Assembly: GCA_030699625.1 (NCBI GenBank) | Contig: JAUYLU010000032.1 | Span: 1-8,875, forward strand | Reading direction: 5' to 3' | Length of the DNA stretch: 8,875 nt | From: a bacterium | Lineage (GTDB): Bacteria; Patescibacteriota; Minisyncoccia; Phycocordibacterales; VMEP01 | Shown: positions 5,081 through 8,875 of the stretch, piece after piece | How the letters are laid out: each line of letters starts with the position of its first letter | Position numbering within the stretch: position 1 is the stretch's first letter | Made by a program: the position numbers and the translations under genes | The notes under the pieces: generated by a model | Seen by the model: the letters and a program-made list of their open reading frames with translations, nothing else | Databases searched by the model: none | What the model was told of the DNA's origin: nothing

Positions 5081-6592
5081 TCAGTATCTGACGACGCCGG
5101 CAAGAAACGCCACCCCCTCCGGTACCGGGAAACGATACGACGCCGTGCCGTCCGGATAGACGATGCCCGCAGGGCCGTTTTTCTCGCTCACCATAATGGG
5201 GAGCCCCGTGGCAATCGCCTCCAAGCGGCGCAGGCGGTCCGTGAGGGCGTCATATATGTCATTCGGATCGCCGAGCCATTTGTTGCTTGACTGGTGCGTC
5301 AAAAATCTTGCCCCCGCTTCCTTGAACGCCCGTTGCACGTACGGCACATGCCCCTCGAGGCAGATGGGTGTCCCGAAGGGGACGCCGTTTGCAAGATACA
5401 GAGGCGCGAGGGGGCCTTCGCCCCGCGCGTATTGCCCCGTCGGACTCTCGGTGATGAAAAACGCTCCGCCGTTTCGCGCGATTTCATCGAGATTTTGCTT
5501 CGTCCGCACGGGAACCCACGTCCCGAACGGCCAGTATTCGCCGCCCAGGGCAAGATGCCGTTTTTGATACATTCCCCGGAATTCCCCTTCCGGCGTGATA
5601 AGGAGCGAAGCGTTGAATTTTTTTCCTGCCTCGTCGATGGCGGCAAAGTTCACAAGGACATGCGCGCGATATTCTTTCGCGAGGCCGGCGTATGCTTCAA
5701 GAAGAACTCCCGCATTGGTGATGCCGAACGTCTCGCGCGCCTGGCCATACGCGCTCCCCGGGAATTTTATGTCGATCATATGCTCGGGCAAGACGACGAG
5801 GTCGTACGTTCCCGCCGCAAGGGACGCACGCAGGGGAACCAGAAGAGAGGCGATGTACGCCCGCGCGTCGCCTTTTTCTTCTTCCGTCGGCATTCGCCCC
5901 CCCGTGTCAAACGCGGGGGCCTCTCTGTCAAAATCCTTTCCTACTCCCACGATGCCGACGGAAAGGGCCGCTTGCCCTTGCGCGGAGTGCGCAAGGAGCG
6001 CCTTCCCGGCGAAAAAGCCCGCTCCGATAAGAAGAACGGCCGCTCCCGCAGAGACAAAACTGCGGGCAAGCGGCAAGGGAAAGAGAGACGCTTTCTTTCG
6101 CAAAAAAGCATGGAACGAGAACGCGAGCAAGACATTCGCACAAACGACAAAAGCGCTAAGCCCGACCACTCCGCCCCACGAGGCCAGGCCCGCGAACGGC
6201 GTCGTGCCGAGGGGAATGCCGAAAAGGGCCATGTAGGACGGAAGCGACGAGAAGCGCGCCACGGCCCAGATGAAGAAAAGAACAAAACCACCGGCGGCAA
6301 GGAAAAATGAAAACGGCGGAATGCGCGATTTTTTGAGAAAAAAAATGGCGACCGGAAGGCCCATCCAGATAAAAATACCGTCCGCCGCAAGCAGCGGGTC
6401 GGGCAAGAAGCGCTGGAAGACAAACGAGAAGATGAGCATGAAAAGGAACGCGCCTGCGAAGAGGCGCCAGAATCTTTCCTCGCGCGCGAGGAAAAGGAGA
6501 AGCGGCGCGAGGGCCGCGAAAACAAGCGGCCACAGCGAAAGCGGCGGGAAACTGGCGTAGAGAAGCGCACCGGAAAGCATAGGCAGAAACAT
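5081..6592 (-). CDS. lnt: Apolipoprotein N-acyltransferase homologue
   Basis: An integral membrane enzyme of the Lnt family, which transfers a fatty acid from phospholipid to the N-terminal cysteine of diacylated lipoproteins on the outer face of the cytoplasmic membrane. Residue numbers count from the TTG at 6613. The N-terminal 200 residues hold several hydrophobic segments (about 9-42, 50-67, 79-93, 100-118, 147-170 and 186-207). The C-terminal nitrilase-like domain, about 216-490, keeps the triad: E277 in LVVLPEHM, K351 in YQKRHLALGGEYWPFG and C418 in GTPICLEGHVP. These align with Glu/Lys/Cys of the Escherichia coli enzyme, and the length is normal at about 503-510 residues. I chose the ATG at 6592; an in-frame TTG at 6613 would add seven residues. 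A -10-like TATACT lies six bases before the ATG. A lipoprotein gene is its divergent neighbour. Substrate specificity in this lineage is not certain. Confidence 0.88.
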   Translation of the reverse strand: MFLPMLSGALLYASFPPLSLWPLVFAALAPLLLFLAREERFWRLFAGAFLFMLIFSFVFQRFLPDPLLAADGIFIWMGLPVAIFFLKKSRIPPFSFFLAAGGFVLFFIWAVARFSSLPSYMALFGIPLGTTPFAGLASWGGVVGLSAFVVCANVLLAFSFHAFLRKKASLFPLPLARSFVSAGAAVLLIGAGFFAGKALLAHSAQGQAALSVGIVGVGKDFDREAPAFDTGGRMPTEEEKGDARAYIASLLVPLRASLAAGTYDLVVLPEHMIDIKFPGSAYGQARETFGITNAGVLLEAYAGLAKEYRAHVLVNFAAIDEAGKKFNASLLITPEGEFRGMYQKRHLALGGEYWPFGTWVPVRTKQNLDEIARNGGAFFITESPTGQYARGEGPLAPLYLANGVPFGTPICLEGHVPYVQRAFKEAGARFLTHQSSNKWLGDPNDIYDALTDRLRRLEAIATGLPIMVSEKNGPAGIVYPDGTASYRFPVPEGVAFLAGVVRY

Positions 6593-6598
6593 GCTTCT

Positions 6599-6604
6599 AG
6601 TATA
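6599..6604 (-). promoter_or_regulatory. Candidate -10 box giving a leaderless acyltransferase transcript
   Basis: TATACT on the minus strand, with only six bases between it and the ATG at 6592. If it is a real -10, transcription would start at or next to the start codon, which fits the missing Shine-Dalgarno. The -35 region is poor (TTCAGG at 17 bases). It would also exclude the TTG start at 6613. Confidence 0.35.
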
Positions 6605-6623
6605 GCCCGTCAAAATGCCGCCC

Positions 6624-6658
6624 TGAACATCCCCAAGGGCGGCCCTTGGGGATGTTCA
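6624..6658. repeat. REP-like long palindrome, copy 2
   Basis: A perfect palindrome of two 17-base arms (6624-6640, 6642-6658) around one central G. Its core, CCCAAGGGC-G-GCCCTTGGG, matches the palindrome at 4674-4704. It lies between two divergent genes, so termination is not its likely task. An alternative stem also exists: GCCGCCC (6617-6623) with GGGCGGC (6637-6643). Confidence 0.7.
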
Positions 6659-6671
6659 TGCGTGAAAAACC

Positions 6672-6699
6672 TTGACTCATTATAAAAACTGTGTATAAT
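6672..6699 (+). promoter_or_regulatory. Strong sigma70-type promoter of the lipoprotein gene
   Basis: TTGACT (6672-6677), a 16-base spacer, then a perfect TATAAT (6694-6699). Transcription should begin near 6706, giving a leader of about 53 bases. Confidence 0.85.
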
Positions 6700-6746
6700 T
6701 GAAGCAGTAAGATTTTAGTTCTTCTTCATTTGCGCAAACACGCACC

Positions 6747-6753
6747 AGGAGGT
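6747..6753 (+). promoter_or_regulatory. Strong ribosome binding site
   Basis: AGGAGGT lies directly upstream of the lipoprotein ATG at the usual distance. It fixes the start at 6759. Confidence 0.85.
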
Positions 6754-6758
6754 GTGAG

Positions 6759-7220
6759 ATGGGAACGATTCGTTTTGCAGTCATCGCCGCGGTGCTTCTC
6801 GCGGTAAGCGGTTGCGGGACGCTTCAAGTTTCGGAAGAGGCGGGGAATCTTCCGAAGCCGATAAAAGTCGGTTTTGCGGGGGTATCCCTCATGCCGGGGG
6901 TAACGCTTCCGGACGAAGACCTCGCGGTTATGGATAAGCTTTCCCGAGAGGCCATGAAGGAACAGGGCGGCGACTGCTACGTCTATACCGACCAAAAAGA
7001 AACGGTGGACGTGCTGCTAAGCATGACGGGTACGGATACGTGGCGGGCCCTTCTCGGCACCAACCTGCAACTCACGCTCAAGGGGGAACTTCTCCGAGAG
7101 AAAAAGGAGGTGTTCAAGCTTGCCGATATGTGGGCAATGCCGAGGTGGCCGAGCTCTGCTAAAGCAGCAGCTCTCCAAATAAAAAGCATCCTCTGCACAG
7201 GCAGGCAGAAGCTTTTGTGA
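6759..7220 (+). CDS. Small predicted lipoprotein, function unknown
   Basis: A 153-residue protein with a classical lipoprotein signal: MGTIRFAVIAAVLLAVSGC, lipobox AVSGC with the lipid-carrying cysteine at C19. The mature part has no family I recognise. It is a mixed alpha/beta-looking domain with stretches KPIKVGFAGVSLMPGVTLP (33-51), GGDCYVYTD (70-78), VDVLLSMTGTDTWRALLGTNL (83-103) and LREKKEVFKLADMWAMPRWP (112-131). C73 and C146 could form a disulfide. It has the best promoter and Shine-Dalgarno in the window and its own terminator, so it is probably well expressed as a single gene. The acyltransferase gene facing away from it is a plausible modifier of its N-terminus. Its final place (cytoplasmic membrane or an outer layer) cannot be told from sequence. 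Confidence 0.88.
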   Translation: MGTIRFAVIAAVLLAVSGCGTLQVSEEAGNLPKPIKVGFAGVSLMPGVTLPDEDLAVMDKLSREAMKEQGGDCYVYTDQKETVDVLLSMTGTDTWRALLGTNLQLTLKGELLREKKEVFKLADMWAMPRWPSSAKAAALQIKSILCTGRQKLL

Positions 7221-7243
7221 AAGAGAGGGATTACGAACGAAGG

Positions 7244-7280
7244 ACCCCGCTCCGCTTCAAGGAGGCGGGGTTTTTGTTTT
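7244..7280 (+). terminator. Intrinsic terminator after the lipoprotein gene
   Basis: The stem ACCCCGC-TCC (7244-7253) pairs with GGA-G-GCGGGGT (7261-7271), with one bulged G and a seven-base loop. It is followed by TTTTTGTTTT. It starts 24 bases after the lipoprotein stop. Confidence 0.9.
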
Positions 7281-7328
7281 ACAGATAACTTTGCCTATTT
7301 TCCTGCCCAGGTTATCATGTAATGAAGC

Positions 7329-8507
7329 ATGAAACACAAGATTCTCTCTGCAGTCTTCATTCTTTCCCTGGTCCTTCTGCCGTCAAATGTCGCCCGTGCG
7401 GGAGGAGGCGGCGGTCTCACTTCACTAGGCAAAATATTGACCGTAGCGACAATAGTGTTTGTTGCTGGCCCCTTCGGACTTGCAGCTGGTAGCACTCTCA
7501 CCGGATGGGGCATAGCGGCAATCGGCACCGGCGTGGCGGTAGGCGTCGGCTATATCCAATGCTCCGGCGGCCAAGACAATGTTTCCTTTGAGGGGTGCGG
7601 CGGAGGCAATTCTTCCCCAGGCGGCGTGAGCGGGCAGAGCGGAGAAGGAGGAGGGAGAGGCGTTGCCGCATGCGTCCCGAACGCGGGGCAGCCGTGTAGC
7701 GGCGCCTCGAACGCCTGCGGCGCCGGCGGCGGTTCCGGCACCATTCAATGCGACGGCGTCTGCGGCATCGAATCGCCGGGAGACAGCTATGGCGACTGGT
7801 CCATCACGGGGAGCCCCCCGCCGGACACCTGCGATGGCAATAGAGGATATGACGCCCATGGCGGAAACACGGGCATGCAAGCCCCCTTCACCTGCCCCGT
7901 GGGTGCCTCGGGAAGCTGCCAGGACGCTTCATGGAACTGCGGTCCGAACTCTTGCGCCACTTTTGTACGCTCGGTGACATGCAGTTCGACCTATATCCCC
8001 GTCGGTGCCCCGCCGCTTCCGGCGAACTACGGGCAAACGTGCTCCGTCGCAAATATCTGCGGCCAGTCGAATTCAGGGACTTTCCAGTGCAGCGGCTCGT
8101 GCAGCGCGAGCGCGCCGCCGCTCCCGTCGAATTACGGCCAAAACTGCCTCTCGCCCGCGAACTCCTGCGGCCTTCGGAACGGCGGCTCCATCGGCTGCAC
8201 CAATAATTGCAGCGCGCAGTTCCCGCCGCCCGAATCGGCGTGTGAAAACCTCAATGCCGGAGGCGGCACGACGCTTACGGCGAACCCCACGCTCACCGGC
8301 ATGAACGGTTTCACCGACCTTGCCTGGTCAAGCGACGAAGATACGTGCGTGCTTTACAATTCCACGAGCGGCCAATTGCTCGCCACCTCGACGGAGGGCA
8401 CCAAGCGCGAAGGGCCCATCAACTCGACGAGGCGGTATGTCCTCACCTGCGAGGACGAGAGCGCAAGCGTTACGGTACGCCCCGATTTCGATTTCGAAGA
8501 ATTTTAG
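7329..8507 (+). CDS. Secreted cysteine-rich repeat protein with Ig-like tail
   Basis: A 392-residue exported protein of unknown function. The signal peptide is residues 1-24 (cleavage after VARA). A Gly/Ala-rich hydrophobic stretch (about 33-75) could be a membrane segment or a second helix hairpin. A Gly/Ser-rich spacer (88-112) follows. It carries three copies of a C-x5/6-C-x9/10-C-x3-C module: C123-C130-C141-C145, C238-C244-C254-C258 and C273-C280-C290-C294. These are linked by PPLPxNYGQ segments. A separate insert with six cysteines (168-218) separates copy 1 from copy 2. The C-terminal ~75 residues (LTANPTL ... FTDLAWSSDEDTCVLYN ... YVLTCEDESASVTV) look like an Ig-like beta domain with C340 and C374. 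The total is 24 cysteines, an even number suiting disulfides. There is no clear Shine-Dalgarno, and stop codons lie just upstream in frame, which fixes this ATG. The style is typical of Parcubacteria surface proteins. Confidence 0.85.
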   Translation: MKHKILSAVFILSLVLLPSNVARAGGGGGLTSLGKILTVATIVFVAGPFGLAAGSTLTGWGIAAIGTGVAVGVGYIQCSGGQDNVSFEGCGGGNSSPGGVSGQSGEGGGRGVAACVPNAGQPCSGASNACGAGGGSGTIQCDGVCGIESPGDSYGDWSITGSPPPDTCDGNRGYDAHGGNTGMQAPFTCPVGASGSCQDASWNCGPNSCATFVRSVTCSSTYIPVGAPPLPANYGQTCSVANICGQSNSGTFQCSGSCSASAPPLPSNYGQNCLSPANSCGLRNGGSIGCTNNCSAQFPPPESACENLNAGGGTTLTANPTLTGMNGFTDLAWSSDEDTCVLYNSTSGQLLATSTEGTKREGPINSTRRYVLTCEDESASVTVRPDFDFEEF

Positions 8508-8523
8508 AACTATAGAAAATGAA

Positions 8524-8549
8524 AAGGCCGCGTATGGATAAGCGGCCTT
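8524..8549. terminator. Hairpin after the cysteine-rich protein gene
   Basis: AAGGCCGC (8524-8531) pairs with GCGGCCTT (8542-8549) around a ten-base loop, 16 bases after the stop codon. The downstream tract (CAATTC) is weak for a terminator, but a second hairpin with a T-run follows directly. Confidence 0.55.
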
Positions 8550-8563
8550 CAATTCAAGCGAAC

Positions 8564-8588
8564 AGGCTCCTGCGGAGCTTTTTCTTTT
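8564..8588 (+). terminator. Second, T-rich terminator
   Basis: GGCTCC-TGC-GGAGCT gives a five-base-pair GC stem (8566-8570 with 8574-8578), extended by two weaker pairs, and is followed by a T-rich run TTTTTCTTTT. It backs up the hairpin at 8524-8549. Confidence 0.7.
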
Positions 8589-8670
8589 CCAGGCTGAAAT
8601 CCAGGGTTCCGCGCGACATCAAGTATTTTCTGTAGTGAAATAACCCCTAGAATTCCCTTATTTTTTGAGA

Positions 8671-8676
8671 TATAAT
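8671..8676 (+). promoter_or_regulatory. Candidate -10 box of the last gene
   Basis: A perfect TATAAT nine bases before the ATG at 8686. The transcript would have a leader of only a few bases, and no Shine-Dalgarno is present. No good -35 is visible at 16-18 bases. Confidence 0.4.
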
Positions 8677-8685
8677 TTTATCAAC

Positions 8686-8875
8686 ATGTTTCATTTTTTC
8701 AAAGCGAAATTGCCTAGAATCACAATCAAATACAGCAAACTTCTTGATCCGATTTTTATTTTTTATTGCAAAAATAACCAAGACCTGAAAGCTAGGGGTT
8801 GGAATGATTGGATACCCCCGACACGAGAAGAAATAATGAAAAGAATTTCCGGTTATCGCCAGGAGTGGAGGAAGT
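8686..8875 (+). CDS. Partial hypothetical protein, AT-rich
   Basis: An open frame of 63 residues that runs off the right edge. It begins MFHFFKAKLPRITIKYSKLL and continues DPIFIFYCKNNQDLKARGWNDW and on to IPPTREEIMKRISGYRQEWRK. No family is recognised. The end, with its alternating charged and hydrophobic residues, looks like an amphipathic helix. The base composition and codon use (many A/T-ending codons) differ sharply from all other genes here, hinting at a transferred or less expressed gene. The start is chosen from the first ATG after the TATAAT; the frame has no stop to the end of the window. Confidence 0.6.
   Translation, partial: MFHFFKAKLPRITIKYSKLLDPIFIFYCKNNQDLKARGWNDWIPPTREEIMKRISGYRQEWRK

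Noticed and set aside
5294..6310. Long plus-strand frame across the acyltransferase gene.
   Set aside because: Highly charged Arg/Lys-rich translation with no domain, opposite a gene with an intact catalytic triad.
6593..6613. Upstream TTG start (6613) for the acyltransferase.
   Set aside because: No good ribosome binding site, and it would place the TATACT inside the coding sequence. ATG at 6592 is preferred, though TTG is not excluded.
8642..8800. Nine-base inverted repeat AACCCCTAG (8642-8650) with CTAGGGGTT (8792-8800).
   Set aside because: The arms are short, 141 bases apart, and one is inside the partial gene. The match does not extend and is likely chance.
1..8875. CRISPR array, tRNA/rRNA genes, insertion sequences or toxin-antitoxin genes.
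   Set aside because: No regularly spaced direct repeats, no cloverleaf or rRNA motifs, and no transposase, integrase or paired small genes were seen.

Overview
The window is GC-rich (except its last ~240 bases) and looks like a Candidate Phyla Radiation bacterium of the Parcubacteria/Kaiserbacteria type. The best clue is the secreted cysteine-rich repeat protein at 7329-8507. Its repeat style (Asn-Tyr-Gly-Gln-x-Cys ... Cys-Gly ... Cys-x3-Cys, separated by Pro-Pro linkers) and Ig-like tail match surface proteins I associate with that group. The response regulator style agrees. This placement comes from recognition of protein families, not a search; I put it at about 0.6.

Left third (minus strand, read right to left): a three-gene sensory operon. 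It encodes a membrane-anchored periplasmic-type binding protein (2318-3325), a hybrid-free sensor histidine kinase with a helical extracytoplasmic domain, HAMP and coiled coil (648-2255), and a receiver-domain response regulator that runs off the left edge (1-426). No ABC permease or ATPase is present, so the binding protein is more likely a ligand-sensing partner of the kinase, as in TorT/TorS, than part of a transporter. The spacers carry structure: an 18-bp perfect palindrome before the kinase gene, and an elaborate interrupted inverted repeat that folds over the start codon of the response regulator.

Middle: divergent from the operon is a CsgG-like secreted protein with a C-terminal SH3-like domain (3544-4599). 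It is preceded by a duplicated ribosome-binding/start region whose first copy is a start-stop ATG-TAA, and followed by a clear intrinsic terminator. Convergent to it is a two-helix small membrane protein (4748-4999), behind an apolipoprotein N-acyltransferase homologue with its Glu/Lys/Cys triad intact (5081-6592). Divergent from that enzyme is a small lipoprotein gene (6759-7220) with a textbook promoter and Shine-Dalgarno. A lipoprotein and a lipoprotein-modifying enzyme are therefore neighbours.

Right: the cysteine-rich secreted protein, two hairpins acting as terminators, then an AT-rich partial gene (8686-8875) of unknown function. Two long palindromes sharing the same core (4674-4704 and 6624-6658) look like members of a dispersed REP-like family. 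I saw no RNA gene, CRISPR array, transposase or integrase.
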